This document shows, in pieces, positions 17,985-27,218 of a stretch of DNA of 64,000 nt. Numbering within the stretch: the first letter of the stretch is position 1; each line of letters opens with the position of its first letter. Made by a program: the position numbers and the translations under genes. The stretch comes from Uliginosibacterium aquaticum (GTDB lineage: Bacteria; Pseudomonadota; Gammaproteobacteria; Burkholderiales; Rhodocyclaceae): assembly GCF_012972705.2 (NCBI RefSeq), contig NZ_JABCSC020000001.1:372001-436000 (forward strand). The letters run 5' to 3'. The notes beneath the pieces were generated by a model. That model ran no database searches, was not told the DNA's origin, and saw nothing but the letters and a program-made list of their open reading frames with translations.

Positions 17985-19424
17985 ATGCTCCAGCCCGTCA
18001 TTCTCTCTGGTGGTTCCGGCACCCGCCTGTGGCCAGCCTCCCGCGAAACCTACCCCAAACAGCTGCTGCCGCTGACGGGCCCGGAATCCCTGCTGCAGAT
18101 CACCGCGCGCCGCCTCGAAGGCTTCGCCGCCGAGATCGCCAAGCCGATCGTGGTGACCAACGAAGAGCACCGCTTCATCATCGCCGAGCAGATGCGCCAG
18201 ATCGGCAAGGGGTCGGACCGCATCGTGCTCGAACCGGTGGGCCGCAACACAGCCCCCGCCATGCAGCTCGCCGCGCTGGTCGCCACCCAAGAAGGCGGAG
18301 ACCCGATTCTGCTCGTGATGCCGGCCGACCAGATCGTCACCCATAACCCCGCCTTCCTCGCCGCCATGAGTGAGGGCCTCAAGCAAGCCGAAGCCGGCGC
18401 ACTCGTCACCTTCGGCATCGTTCCGGATCGCCCCGAAACCGGCTACGGCTATTTGCGCACCGGCGAAGTCATGCCCGCTGCCAGCAGCGCGCGCAAGCTC
18501 GCCGCCTTCGTCGAAAAGCCCGATGCTGCCCGTGCCGCCGAATACGTCGCCAGTGGTCAATACCTCTGGAACGCCGGCATCTTCATGATGCGTGCCAGCG
18601 TCTGGCTCAAAGCGCTCGCCGCCCTCCAGCCCGACATGGCCACCGCCTGCCAGACTGCTGTTGATGGTGCCAAGCGCGACAGCGACTTCATCCGCGTCGA
18701 CAAAACCGCCTTCACCGCCTGCCCGTCGAACTCCATCGACTACGCCGTCATGGAACAACTCGGTGCCCACCCCGAACTTGGCCAGCCCGTCGTCGTCCCC
18801 ATGGATGCCGGCTGGAGCGACGTCGGCGCCTGGGATGCCCTATGGAGCGTCAGCACCAAAGACGCCGAGGGCAACGCCACCCAGGGCGAAGTGATGCTCG
18901 AAGACACCCAAGACAGCCTCGTCTTCGCCCAGAGCCGCCTCGTTGCCACCGTCGGCATCAAGGACCTGATCGTCGTTGAGACCCCTGACGCCGTCATGGT
19001 CGCCGACAAATCCCGCGCTCAGGACGTCAAAGCCATCGTCAGCCGCATCAAGGCCGAGGGCAAAACCCTCGCTGCCAGCCACCGCAAGGTGTATCGCCCC
19101 TGGGGCTGGTACGACAGCATCGACATGGGCCCGCGCTTCCAGGTCAAGCGCATCGTCGTCAATCCCGGCGCTACGTTGAGCCTGCAGATGCACCACCACC
19201 GCGCCGAACACTGGATCGTGGTGAGTGGCACAGCCGAAGTGGTGAATGGTGAGCAAACCCTGCTGCTCGGTGAAAACGAATCCACCTACATCCCGCTGGG
19301 CCATGTGCACCGCCTCGCCAACCCCGGCAAGCTGCCGCTGGAGATCATCGAAGTGCAGTCCGGCTCCTATCTGGGCGAAGACGACATCGTGCGCTTTGAA
19401 GATACTTATGGGCGCTGCAAATGA
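17985..19424 (+). CDS. manC: Mannose-1-phosphate guanylyltransferase / mannose-6-phosphate isomerase
   Basis: A 479-residue bifunctional type II PMI-GMP enzyme (AlgA/WbpW/ManC). The pyrophosphorylase signature is at residues 5-22 (VILSGGSGTRLWPASRET) with YPKQLLPL. FVEKPDAARAAEYV and DAGWSDVGAWDALW follow. The C-terminal cupin domain (NPGATLSLQMHHHRAEHWI, about residues 387-405) carries the zinc-site histidines of the isomerase. It makes Man-6-P from Fru-6-P and GDP-mannose from Man-1-P, feeding Gmd and Rmd at 39-41 kb. Strong C-ending codon use, like gmd, contrasts with the AT-richer genes that follow. ATG 19421 of wzm overlaps its stop by 4 bp. Confidence 0.95.
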   Translation: MLQPVILSGGSGTRLWPASRETYPKQLLPLTGPESLLQITARRLEGFAAEIAKPIVVTNEEHRFIIAEQMRQIGKGSDRIVLEPVGRNTAPAMQLAALVATQEGGDPILLVMPADQIVTHNPAFLAAMSEGLKQAEAGALVTFGIVPDRPETGYGYLRTGEVMPAASSARKLAAFVEKPDAARAAEYVASGQYLWNAGIFMMRASVWLKALAALQPDMATACQTAVDGAKRDSDFIRVDKTAFTACPSNSIDYAVMEQLGAHPELGQPVVVPMDAGWSDVGAWDALWSVSTKDAEGNATQGEVMLEDTQDSLVFAQSRLVATVGIKDLIVVETPDAVMVADKSRAQDVKAIVSRIKAEGKTLAASHRKVYRPWGWYDSIDMGPRFQVKRIVVNPGATLSLQMHHHRAEHWIVVSGTAEVVNGEQTLLLGENESTYIPLGHVHRLANPGKLPLEIIEVQSGSYLGEDDIVRFEDTYGRCK

Positions 19425-20215
19425 ACGCTGTTGTACGCGCCCTTTGGGCGTATCGCGGATTTATTCTGGGTAGCGTGAAGCGCGAATTTCAGTCGAAGTA
19501 CCAAAACTCACTATTGGGCGCAGCATGGACCGTGCTGAATCCCCTTGCGATGATTACTGTATATACAGTGATTTTCGCAGAGGTAATGCGAGCCAAGCTG
19601 CCGGGCGTGGATAGTACTTTCGGCTACAGCATATTTCTTTGTGCTGGTATTCTGACATGGGCTTTATTCTCAGAGATTGTCGGGCGAGCACAGAATGTTT
19701 TTATCGACAGTGCAAATCTTCTTAAAAAATTGAGCTTCCCACGGCTGTGTTTGCCCGTCGTGATTGTCTTTTCTGCACTACTGAATTTCTCGATTATTTT
19801 CGGGATATTCACTGTGTTTCTTTTTTTTAGTGGGAACTTTCCGGGGCTTGCCTTTTTTGCAATAATTCCGTTATTGCTAATCCTGATTGTATTCTCAATA
19901 GGCCTCGGCATCACTCTGGGTGTATTGAATGTCTTTTTTCGTGATGTGGGTCAATTTTTCGGGATATTCATCACTTTTTGGTTTTGGCTGACTCCCATCG
20001 TTTACGCGCCACAAGCATTGGCCGTGAAGCTGCAGGGAATGCTGGCATGGAACCCAATGGCGCCGCTGATGCAGGCTTTTCAGGGGGTTCTGGTGTCAGG
20101 CATCTGGCCGGACTGGTCTTCGCTCTGGCCAATTTCCGTACTTGCGGCTTTTTTCTGTTTGTTGGGCTTTCGTCTGTTCAGGCGGCACGCAGGTGAAATG
20201 GTGGATGAGCTCTGA
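19421..20215 (+). CDS. wzm: O-antigen/polysaccharide ABC transporter permease
   Basis: A 264-residue membrane protein with about six transmembrane helices, the permease half of an ABC-2 type glycan exporter. The N-terminus has the characteristic KREFQSKYQNSLLGAAWTVLNP (RxxxxRYxxSxLGxxWxxxxP pattern), and later NVFFRDVGQFFGIFITFWFWLTPIVY. With Wzt it moves completed lipid-linked polysaccharide across the inner membrane. It overlaps manC by 4 bp and shares one base with the wzt start (TGATG), so stoichiometric translation is likely. Base composition falls from here on relative to manC. Confidence 0.95.
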   Translation: MNAVVRALWAYRGFILGSVKREFQSKYQNSLLGAAWTVLNPLAMITVYTVIFAEVMRAKLPGVDSTFGYSIFLCAGILTWALFSEIVGRAQNVFIDSANLLKKLSFPRLCLPVVIVFSALLNFSIIFGIFTVFLFFSGNFPGLAFFAIIPLLLILIVFSIGLGITLGVLNVFFRDVGQFFGIFITFWFWLTPIVYAPQALAVKLQGMLAWNPMAPLMQAFQGVLVSGIWPDWSSLWPISVLAAFFCLLGFRLFRRHAGEMVDEL

Positions 20216-21441
20216 TGGGAAGCATAACAGTAAGCAACGTCGGTAAAGCCTATAAGCATTATCCCAACAAATGGGTCAGATTTGTTGAGTGGATTGGGTT
20301 GCCCAGTGCCGAGCCTCGGCACAAATTGAAATGGATTCTTCAGGATATTAACTTTACGGTGTCTCCGGGTGAGGCTGTCGGCATTATCGGCATGAACGGA
20401 GCAGGTAAAAGCACCCTGCTGAAGATGATTACAGGCACCACGCAGCCGAGTACTGGCAGTGTACAGATGCAGGGCAGAGTAGCTGCGTTGCTGGAGCTGG
20501 GCATGGGGTTTCATCCTGATTTCACTGGCCGCCAGAATGCCGTCATGGCCGGACAGCTATTGGGCTACAGCATGGAAGAAATTTCACGTTTGATGCCTGA
20601 GATCGAGGCCTTTGCCGAAATTGGCGAGTACATAGACCAGCCTGTGCGGGTCTACTCCAGTGGCATGCAGGTGCGCCTGGCCTTCAGCGTGGCAACAGCC
20701 ATCCGCCCAGATATCTTGATTGTCGACGAGGCTCTTTCCGTAGGAGATGTCTATTTTCAACACAAGAGCTTTGAGCGTATTCGTCAATACCGAAAACAAG
20801 GGACAACGCTACTTCTTGTTAGTCACGATAAGTCGGCCATTCAGTCGATCTGTGATCGCGCCATCTTGCTTGATGCAGGGGTATTAGCAATGGCCGGCGA
20901 TCCGGAGGCGGTGATGGATTTTTATAACGCCAAACTAGCCGATCATCAAAATCAGACAGTAAAGCAGGAAGTGACGGCTACCGGGAAGATTCAGACTATC
21001 TCGGGAACGGCTGAGGCCACGATAGCTGATATTTTTTTGATTGATGAAGAGGGGCGGCGAATTGAGGTTGTGGACGTCGGCCAGCCAATTACATTAAGGG
21101 TTTTGGTAACCGCGCATTGTTATATTGAGCGACTGATTTTTGGGTATGGAATCAAGGATCGCCTTGGGCAGGTGGTTTATGGGACGAATACTGACCTTAC
21201 GAACCAGGCACTCGATAATGTGGAAGCCGGAAGCTCTATTTGTTTTGATATTTCATTTCCGGCAAACTTGGGGGCCGGAGATTTTTCAATACAAACAGCT
21301 CTTTGCAGCACCGACACACATCTCGTGAACAATTATGAGTGGCGTGATCTGGCCTTGGTTTTTAGTGTTGTCAATATTAGTAAGCCAAATTTTGTCGGCG
21401 TTGCTTGGATTGACCCAATCATTAGGATTGTTCGAACATGA
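20215..21441 (+). CDS. wzt: O-antigen ABC transporter ATP-binding protein with C-terminal glycan-binding domain
   Basis: A 408-residue ATPase half of the exporter. Walker A GMNGAGKS is at residues 59-66, the signature region is YSSGMQVRLAF, and Walker B is ILIVDEALSVGD; the switch His is in LVSHDKS. Residues from about 255 form a beta-rich extension of the Wzt C-terminal carbohydrate-binding type. In chain-terminated O-antigens (E. coli O8/O9a) such domains recognise the modified non-reducing end. A short ATPase would stop at about 250 residues, so the extension implies a capped chain. The neighbouring methyltransferase gene, overlapping by 4 bp, is the natural candidate for making that cap, though this is inferred. 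Confidence 0.95.
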   Translation: MGSITVSNVGKAYKHYPNKWVRFVEWIGLPSAEPRHKLKWILQDINFTVSPGEAVGIIGMNGAGKSTLLKMITGTTQPSTGSVQMQGRVAALLELGMGFHPDFTGRQNAVMAGQLLGYSMEEISRLMPEIEAFAEIGEYIDQPVRVYSSGMQVRLAFSVATAIRPDILIVDEALSVGDVYFQHKSFERIRQYRKQGTTLLLVSHDKSAIQSICDRAILLDAGVLAMAGDPEAVMDFYNAKLADHQNQTVKQEVTATGKIQTISGTAEATIADIFLIDEEGRRIEVVDVGQPITLRVLVTAHCYIERLIFGYGIKDRLGQVVYGTNTDLTNQALDNVEAGSSICFDISFPANLGAGDFSIQTALCSTDTHLVNNYEWRDLALVFSVVNISKPNFVGVAWIDPIIRIVRT

Positions 21442-22691
21442 GTTTTGTATCCTACGCCCAAAATTTTGAAGACGTCATGCTTTGGCGCGCTGTCAAGAAC
21501 GTCGAAAAAGGTTTTTATATTGATGTTGGAGCAAATGATCCCGGCGTAGACTCGGTAACAAAAGCTTTTTACGAACGAGGCTGGTCGGGAATAAACATTG
21601 AGCCCTTGCCTTCTCATTACGCAGATCTCTTGCGGGAAAGGCCGCGAGACATTAATTTGCAGTGCGCCGCGGGGGATATGAGCGGTGAAATTGATGTTTG
21701 GGAGTGTGATGTCCGTGGCTGGGCGACCGCCTCGAATCACGTGGTTGCTCAGCATTCGGCCAATGGTCATTCCGGCCATTTCCACAAGGTTTCGGTTGTT
21801 AGGCTTGCCGATATCTGTGATAAATATGCACAGAACGAAATACACTTTCTTAAAATTGACGTCGAAGGTTTTGAGAAGGCGGTAATTGAAGGAATGGATT
21901 TTTTACGGTTTCGTCCTTGGATACTGGTAATAGAGGCGACGCGTCCGAATTCAACTGAGGAAATTCACGAGGAGTGGGAGGAGGGGGTTTTATCTTCGGG
22001 GTATGTTTTTTCATATTTCGATGGTCTTAATAGATTTTATATCGCTGAAGAGCATTCTGAGTTAAGAACTTTTTTTAATTGTCCCCCGAATGTATTCGAC
22101 GAGTTTGTTCGATTCGATCAGCTGAGCTCAGAACTTAGAGCGGGGCAGGCCGAGATCCAGTCTGCGCAGGCGGAGACTCGTGCTACGCAGGCGGAGACCC
22201 GTGCTACGCAGGCGGAGACCCGTGCTACGCAGGCGGAGATCCGTGCTACGCAGGCGGAGACCCGTGCTATGCAAGCAGAGAGTGCTATGGCTCAAGCACA
22301 GCAGCAAGTTCATCAATGGCACCAACGTATCCTCCAGGTGCATGCGAGCACATCATGGCGAGTTACGAAACCACTTAGGCTTTTGAAGCGCCTAATTTGT
22401 CGTGATTCGACTGCCGTGGCCGGAGTTCGTAAAGCTGTTAATAAAAAAATCCGCGAAATTCTTGTTCGTATTTCAGAGCGCCTAAAAAAACAAATTTTTC
22501 TCCGAAAAATAATTTTAAATTTTCTTCGAATATCTCCGACTCTTCATGGCCGATTGGTAGCGTATATCCGCCGCTCTGAGTGCGACGGTGAACGAGATTT
22601 TCTTCAGGGGAGGGGGGATATGCCCCCTCGCGCAAAAGAAATTTTTGAACAACTGACAGCTCTAGTTGACTCCGAAACAAAGGGTTCTTAA
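21438..22691 (+). CDS. FkbM-family methyltransferase with repeat-built coiled coil
   Basis: A 417-residue protein in three parts. Residues 1-215 are an FkbM-type SAM methyltransferase: FYIDVGANDPGVDSVTKAF, INIEPLPSHY and IHFLKIDVEGFEKAVIEGM. Residues 234-289 are eight consecutive 7-residue units of the type R-A-T-Q-A-E-T, predicted to form one long alpha-helical coiled coil. The C-terminal part begins with STSWRVTKPLRLLKRL, a linker motif common in O-antigen assembly proteins, and continues as basic helices. It overlaps wzt by 4 bp and shares a base with the next glycosyltransferase start. FkbM enzymes O-methylate diverse acceptors; here a chain-terminal sugar is plausible. The arrangement recalls the methyltransferase/coiled-coil terminator WbdD without being its homologue. 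Confidence 0.85.
   Translation: MSFVSYAQNFEDVMLWRAVKNVEKGFYIDVGANDPGVDSVTKAFYERGWSGINIEPLPSHYADLLRERPRDINLQCAAGDMSGEIDVWECDVRGWATASNHVVAQHSANGHSGHFHKVSVVRLADICDKYAQNEIHFLKIDVEGFEKAVIEGMDFLRFRPWILVIEATRPNSTEEIHEEWEEGVLSSGYVFSYFDGLNRFYIAEEHSELRTFFNCPPNVFDEFVRFDQLSSELRAGQAEIQSAQAETRATQAETRATQAETRATQAEIRATQAETRAMQAESAMAQAQQQVHQWHQRILQVHASTSWRVTKPLRLLKRLICRDSTAVAGVRKAVNKKIREILVRISERLKKQIFLRKIILNFLRISPTLHGRLVAYIRRSECDGERDFLQGRGDMPPRAKEIFEQLTALVDSETKGS
22137..22304 (+). repeat. 21-bp tandem repeat encoding coiled-coil heptads
   Basis: Eight adjoining 21-bp units lie inside the FkbM methyltransferase gene. Units at 22179, 22200, 22221 and 22242 are identical except for one C/T change (CGTGCTACGCAGGCGGAGAC/T-C). 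The units at 22137, 22158, 22263 and 22284 are progressively diverged. Each unit is exactly one heptad, so gain or loss of units keeps the frame. The near-identity of the inner copies indicates recent duplication. Confidence 0.95.
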
Positions 22692-25204
22692 TGAGAATAG
22701 TCGTTGATATGCAGGGTGCCCAAACCGGCAGTCGGTTTCGTGGCATAGGGCGATATTCTTTGGCGCTGACCAAAGCAATGCTCAAGGAGGGGAGGGGGCA
22801 TGAATTTATTTTGCTCCTTAATGGGCTGCTTGATGAAAGCATTCCTTTTATTCGAAGTGAGTTTAGAGGGCTGTTGCCAAACGAGAATATCCGCGTATGG
22901 AATTCTCATGGGCCGGTATATGGTTTTGATTCAAGAAACAGTCACAGGAAAAATGTAGCCGAATTAATCCGAGAGTCGTACATTTCTGGGCTGAAGCCGG
23001 ATGTTTTACTTATTACTAGCATGGTCGAAGGGTTTGGAGATAATGCGGTTCATAGCGTTGGCCGCATTCCTAGTGGCTACGCTACGGCAGCAATTTTTTA
23101 TGATGCAATTCCCTTGATTCAAAGCGATGTGTATTTAAAGCCAAATCCTGACTTTGAGCCGTTATACCGGGAAAAAATCGATTATTTGGGCAAGGCTGAT
23201 TTGCTTTTGGCTATATCTGAATCGTCTCGCGGCGAGGCTATTTCGTACCTTGGAGTGGCAGAAAGTTCTGTGGTTAATATTTCTGCTGCGGTGGATGATG
23301 GTTTTGGCGTAATGGAATTTACGTCGGAGGCTGAGAGTGAAATTAGGAAAAAGTTTGGGTTGGATCGTCCTTTTTTGATGTACTCAGGAGCGACAGATGA
23401 CCGGAAAAATCATTTTTCACTTTTTGATGCGTATGCGTCAATCCGTATTGATTTAAGAAGGCGGTATCAGTTGGCAATCGTAGGTGGGATGCCTGAGGAT
23501 CATTTAGATAGATTTTTTGCATATATCGGAAAAAAAGGACTCTCCCGTAATGATGTTCGTTTTACGGGGAGGGTGTCTGACGACGAACTGGTCGCTTTAT
23601 ATAATTTGTGTCATTTGTACGTATTTCCTTCTTTGCACGAAGGTTTTGGTTTGCCAGCACTAGAGGCAATGTCGTGCGGAGCCCCGGTAATTGGGTCGAA
23701 TTTAACCAGTATTCCAGAGGTGATCGGGACGGCTGATGCGTATTTTGATCCAAGTTCAATAACCTCAATCGCAAGAAAAATTGAAGAGTATTTGCTTGAT
23801 GACGATAAGCGCTTGGCACTAAGGTCGCATGGGATTGAGCAGGCAAAAAAATTCTCTTGGGAGAATTGCGCGCGCCGAGCGCTGGGCGCGATGGAGGCCT
23901 GTGTCGGTTATCCGGGCTTGCTTGAAAAAATAGGCGACAGCAGCGAGCAGGAGGCTGAGGAAGGCAAACTTATTAGACTGATCGCTGATGAGTCTAGAGG
24001 AGTTAGTCGTGCTGAGTTGGCCGGGGTGGCCCTGGCTATTGCGCGAAACGAAGAGCCTGATTTTCGACGATTGTTTATAGATGTCTCGGAGATGGTCCAG
24101 CGAGACTCGAGGACGGGCATTCAAAGGGTCGTTAGGAGTATTTTAAAATGCTTGCTCGAAAGTCCTCCAGACGGATTTGTGGTTGAGCCTGTCTTTGCGA
24201 CAGAGGATGGCGTTGGCTATCGATATGCCAATAGGTATAAACATGTCATTTTAGGTGATGGCGAAAGTCTGAACGATGGAAAGCCAATAGATTTCAGCCG
24301 TCGCGACGTATTTGTTTGCTTAGATATGCAACACAACGTCCAGCCCGCGCAACGTGGCTTTTATGCCAAACTAAGAGCCTCGGGTGTAAAGACGGTTTTT
24401 GTGCTGTACGATCTTTTGCCTATTTACATGCCTCAGTTTTTCCCGGCCGATACCTATTCGGATCACTCGAGGTGGCTTGGTGTTGTGGCTGAATTTGATC
24501 AGGTTGTTTGCATATCTAAAGCGGTTGCAAGTGATTTTGAGCAATGGATTATTGAAAATAAGCCTGAGTCACAGGCTAGTGTAAATATTGAATGGTTTCA
24601 CATTGGCGCAGATATTGATGCGTCTGTTCCGACAGCAGGGGTCTCAGAGCAGGAGAGAGTTGCAATTCAAAAACTATCCACAACGAGAGTTTTTTTGACT
24701 GTTGGAACACTTGAGCCCCGCAAATTCCAGACTCAGGTCTTGGGAGCTTTTGAGATATTGTGGTCTCGAGGGCTTGATTTGACTTTAGTTATTGTTGGAA
24801 AGCAAGGCTGGGATGTACTGCCGCTCGTTTCTCGGATTAAAGATCACGAAAGATTTGGGGAGCAATTGTTTTGGTTTGATTCAATTAGCGATGAGTGTCT
24901 AGCTAATATTTATGAGTCAAGCGACTGTTTGATCGCTGCGTCCATGGGTGAGGGATTTGGTTTGCCACTCATTGAGGCCGCGCAGTCCAGTATGCCCATT
25001 ATCGCTCGAGATATTCCTGTTTTTAAAGAGGTGGCGGGTGATTTTGCATTTTATTTCTCTGGTGTTGAAGATATTGATTTGGCTGAGGCCGTTCAAACGT
25101 GGTGTGATTTGTATGATACGAACAGAGCCCCGAGTTCCAAAGGCATGAAATGGAGTTCTTGGGAGCAAAGTACTCAGCGGTTGGTTTCCTTGATTGGAAT
25201 TTGA
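22691..25204 (+). CDS. Tandem GT4-GT4 glycosyltransferase
   Basis: An 837-residue protein with two complete GT4 (GT-B fold) domains. In the first, [22 protein letters not shown] opens the fold, [19 protein letters not shown] marks the donor domain, and the E-x7-E motif lies in [19 protein letters not shown] at about residue 316. In the second, from about residue 455, [21 protein letters not shown] is followed by [19 protein letters not shown] at about residue 753. Multi-domain GT4 enzymes beside wzm/wzt usually polymerise the ABC-exported chain (compare WbdA). A rhamnosyl- or mannosyltransferase role is the best guess given manC/gmd/rmd. The start shares one base with the preceding stop (TAATG). 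Base composition is clearly lower in GC than in the flanking core genes. Confidence 0.88.
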   Translation: MRIVVDMQGAQTGSRFRGIGRYSLALTKAMLKEGRGHEFILLLNGLLDESIPFIRSEFRGLLPNENIRVWNSHGPVYGFDSRNSHRKNVAELIRESYISGLKPDVLLITSMVEGFGDNAVHSVGRIPSGYATAAIFYDAIPLIQSDVYLKPNPDFEPLYREKIDYLGKADLLLAISESSRGEAISYLGVAESSVVNISAAVDDGFGVMEFTSEAESEIRKKFGLDRPFLMYSGATDDRKNHFSLFDAYASIRIDLRRRYQLAIVGGMPEDHLDRFFAYIGKKGLSRNDVRFTGRVSDDELVALYNLCHLYVFPSLHEGFGLPALEAMSCGAPVIGSNLTSIPEVIGTADAYFDPSSITSIARKIEEYLLDDDKRLALRSHGIEQAKKFSWENCARRALGAMEACVGYPGLLEKIGDSSEQEAEEGKLIRLIADESRGVSRAELAGVALAIARNEEPDFRRLFIDVSEMVQRDSRTGIQRVVRSILKCLLESPPDGFVVEPVFATEDGVGYRYANRYKHVILGDGESLNDGKPIDFSRRDVFVCLDMQHNVQPAQRGFYAKLRASGVKTVFVLYDLLPIYMPQFFPADTYSDHSRWLGVVAEFDQVVCISKAVASDFEQWIIENKPESQASVNIEWFHIGADIDASVPTAGVSEQERVAIQKLSTTRVFLTVGTLEPRKFQTQVLGAFEILWSRGLDLTLVIVGKQGWDVLPLVSRIKDHERFGEQLFWFDSISDECLANIYESSDCLIAASMGEGFGLPLIEAAQSSMPIIARDIPVFKEVAGDFAFYFSGVEDIDLAEAVQTWCDLYDTNRAPSSKGMKWSSWEQSTQRLVSLIGI

Positions 25205-25238
25205 ATTCTTCATGCATGCTTGTACGAAAAGAGGGGAT

Positions 25239-26549
25239 ATGAATAGCGGTTTGATTAAAAAAATCGAAGACAAATCTTGTGTAGTCGGTATTGTTGGACT
25301 TGGATACGTCGGTATTCCGCTGATGCTACGCTTTGTTGAGGCCGGTTTTAGTGTTGTCGGTTTCGATATAGATCAGGACAAGGTTGACGTACTCAATTCT
25401 GGAAGAAGTCCGATTGAGCATATTCCCAGTGCAGCAATTGCAAGTGCCATTGACTCCGGATTCAAGGCTGTTTGTGGTTTTGAGGGGGTGAGAGAGGCCG
25501 ATGCATTGATTCTGTGCGTACCAACGCCTTTGAATAAATATCGAGAACCTGATATCTCTTGCATCATTTCTACTGTTGACGGGATTGTTCCTCATCTTCG
25601 TGCTGGGCAGTTGGTTTCACTGGAGTCAACAACTTATCCAGGAACGACGGAAGAGGAGTTGTTGCCACGGATGCAAAGTTCTGGGCTGAGAGTCGGAACT
25701 GATGTTTTTCTGGTGTTTTCGCCTGAGCGCGAAGATCCGGGCAATCCGGACTATACAACTCGTACCATTCCAAAAGTGTGTGGTGGTGTTACGCCTGCAT
25801 GTAGCGAGGTTGGCTGTGCGCTGTATGGCATGGTGATTGACAAAGTCGTTCCAGTTTCCAGCACACGGGCTGCGGAAATGACTAAGTTGCTCGAGAATAT
25901 TCACCGAGCAATTAACATTGGCCTTGTTAACGAAATGAAGATTGTTGCCGATAAAATGGGCATCGATATTCATGAAGTTATTCGCGCCGCCGCGACAAAG
26001 CCATTCGGTTTTGTGCCTTATTATCCCGGTCCTGGCCTCGGTGGGCACTGCATCCCAATCGATCCATTTTATTTGACATGGAAGGCAAGGGAGTTTGGTG
26101 TGCATACCCGGTTTATTGAGTTGGCGGGGGAGGTTAATAGCTCCATGCCAGAATGGGTTGTTCAAAAAATAATTCAGGCGCTTAACGACCGGGGGATGGC
26201 GGTAAAGGGAGCGCGTGTGTTGGTGCTTGGCGTTGCCTACAAAAAGAATGTCGATGACATGCGTGAGTCTCCGGCTATTCGCTTGATGGAGTTGCTTAAA
26301 GCGCGGGGCGCTATTCTTGAATATAGTGATCCTCATGTACCTGAGTTCAGGTGTGATCATAGCCAGACTAGCTTTTCTGACCTGAAGAGCGTTCCGTTAA
26401 CTTCTGAAATTATTTCTGATTTTGATCTTTTGTTGCTGACCACGAATCACGATAGGTTTGACTACTCCTTGATCAAGGAAAATGCAAAACTTATTGTGGA
26501 TACTCGTGGAGTTTTTTCTGGTGCTTTGCCAAATGTGGTCAAAGCATAA
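25239..26549 (+). CDS. wbpA: UDP-N-acetylglucosamine 6-dehydrogenase-like nucleotide sugar dehydrogenase, WbpA type
   Basis: A 436-residue NAD-dependent UDP-sugar dehydrogenase that oxidises C6 to a uronate in two steps. The Rossmann motif is [14 protein letters not shown] (about residues 11-24), then [11 protein letters not shown] (Thr region), [24 protein letters not shown], and the catalytic Cys271 in [11 protein letters not shown]. The pattern and length match WbpA (UDP-GlcNAc to UDP-GlcNAcA) rather than UgdA. ATG 25239 follows GAGGGG; the longer frame to 25194 overlaps the preceding gene and adds nothing. It is separated by 34 bp from the GT4-GT4 gene and could start the AT-rich cassette. 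If its specificity is broad it might replace the broken ugd at 33 kb. Confidence 0.9.
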   Translation: MNSGLIKKIEDKSCVVGIVGLGYVGIPLMLRFVEAGFSVVGFDIDQDKVDVLNSGRSPIEHIPSAAIASAIDSGFKAVCGFEGVREADALILCVPTPLNKYREPDISCIISTVDGIVPHLRAGQLVSLESTTYPGTTEEELLPRMQSSGLRVGTDVFLVFSPEREDPGNPDYTTRTIPKVCGGVTPACSEVGCALYGMVIDKVVPVSSTRAAEMTKLLENIHRAINIGLVNEMKIVADKMGIDIHEVIRAAATKPFGFVPYYPGPGLGGHCIPIDPFYLTWKAREFGVHTRFIELAGEVNSSMPEWVVQKIIQALNDRGMAVKGARVLVLGVAYKKNVDDMRESPAIRLMELLKARGAILEYSDPHVPEFRCDHSQTSFSDLKSVPLTSEIISDFDLLLLTTNHDRFDYSLIKENAKLIVDTRGVFSGALPNVVKA

Positions 26550-26570
26550 GGCGCTGTTTAGGAGAGACGT

Positions 26571-27218
26571 ATGAGTTACAAGAGTGATTTAAATGAAGCT
26601 CTACCAGTTTTTTCAGGTGTTGCGCACGCAGAAAAGTATCAGTCAGGCAACTGGATTGCGAATAGATTGGTAATAAATTTCTTGAAAGGAATTGTCGGTG
26701 CAGTAAGTGAGGCCGGCAATAAGGATGTTCACGAGATCGGTTGTGGTGAGGGGCATATTCTCGGCGTACTGGCTTCCGCAGGCTACTCGGTCCGTGGCTG
26801 TGATATTTCGCAAAGCTCAATTGAGGTGGCACGACAGGAGTCCGTTCGGCACGGATTTTCTATTCAGATCGAGGAAAGAAGTATTTATGATCTTGATGAG
26901 AAAACCGATGCTGCGGACACGATTGTTTGCTGTGAGGTTCTTGAGCACCTGACAGACCCCGCCTTGGCCCTTAAAAAACTGCTGTCTGTAACACGTCGTG
27001 ACCTCATTTTAAGTGTTCCAAATGAGCCCGTTTGGCACTTGCTCAATATGGTAAGGGGGAAGTATTGGAATGCTCTGGGTAATACGCCGGGGCATTTTCA
27101 ACACTGGACCTCGGGACAGTTTTTAGCATTTGTTTCCGAGCATGCGGACATAGTGTCGGTTAAAAAGCCGTTGCCTTGGACGCTGATTCATTGTCGTCCT
27201 AGGAGCCCACGCCAATGA
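26571..27218 (+). CDS. Class I SAM-dependent methyltransferase
   Basis: A 215-residue methyltransferase of the Methyltransf_11/UbiE-like class. Motif I is VHEIGCGEGHILGVLASAGY (about residues 46-65), then VRGCDISQSSIEVARQ and DTIVCCEVLEHLTDPALALKKL, with a post-motif SVPNEPVW. It acts in the cytosol on a small molecule or lipid-linked sugar; the substrate is unknown. ATG 26571 follows AGGAGAG. It is the first gene of a tightly packed group with a GT2 (4-bp overlap), an amidotransferase, a GtrA protein and a membrane glycosyltransferase, so its product probably modifies the sugar that this cassette transfers. Confidence 0.85.
   Translation: MSYKSDLNEALPVFSGVAHAEKYQSGNWIANRLVINFLKGIVGAVSEAGNKDVHEIGCGEGHILGVLASAGYSVRGCDISQSSIEVARQESVRHGFSIQIEERSIYDLDEKTDAADTIVCCEVLEHLTDPALALKKLLSVTRRDLILSVPNEPVWHLLNMVRGKYWNALGNTPGHFQHWTSGQFLAFVSEHADIVSVKKPLPWTLIHCRPRSPRQ

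Noticed and set aside
22137-22304. The repeat array considered as a CRISPR array
   Set aside because: Units adjoin without spacers, are 21 bp, stay in frame within a gene, and no cas genes are nearby.
22128-22343. A short repetitive open frame on the minus strand over the 21-bp repeats
   Set aside because: It is the complement of the coiled-coil coding repeats; no start signal or independent evidence.
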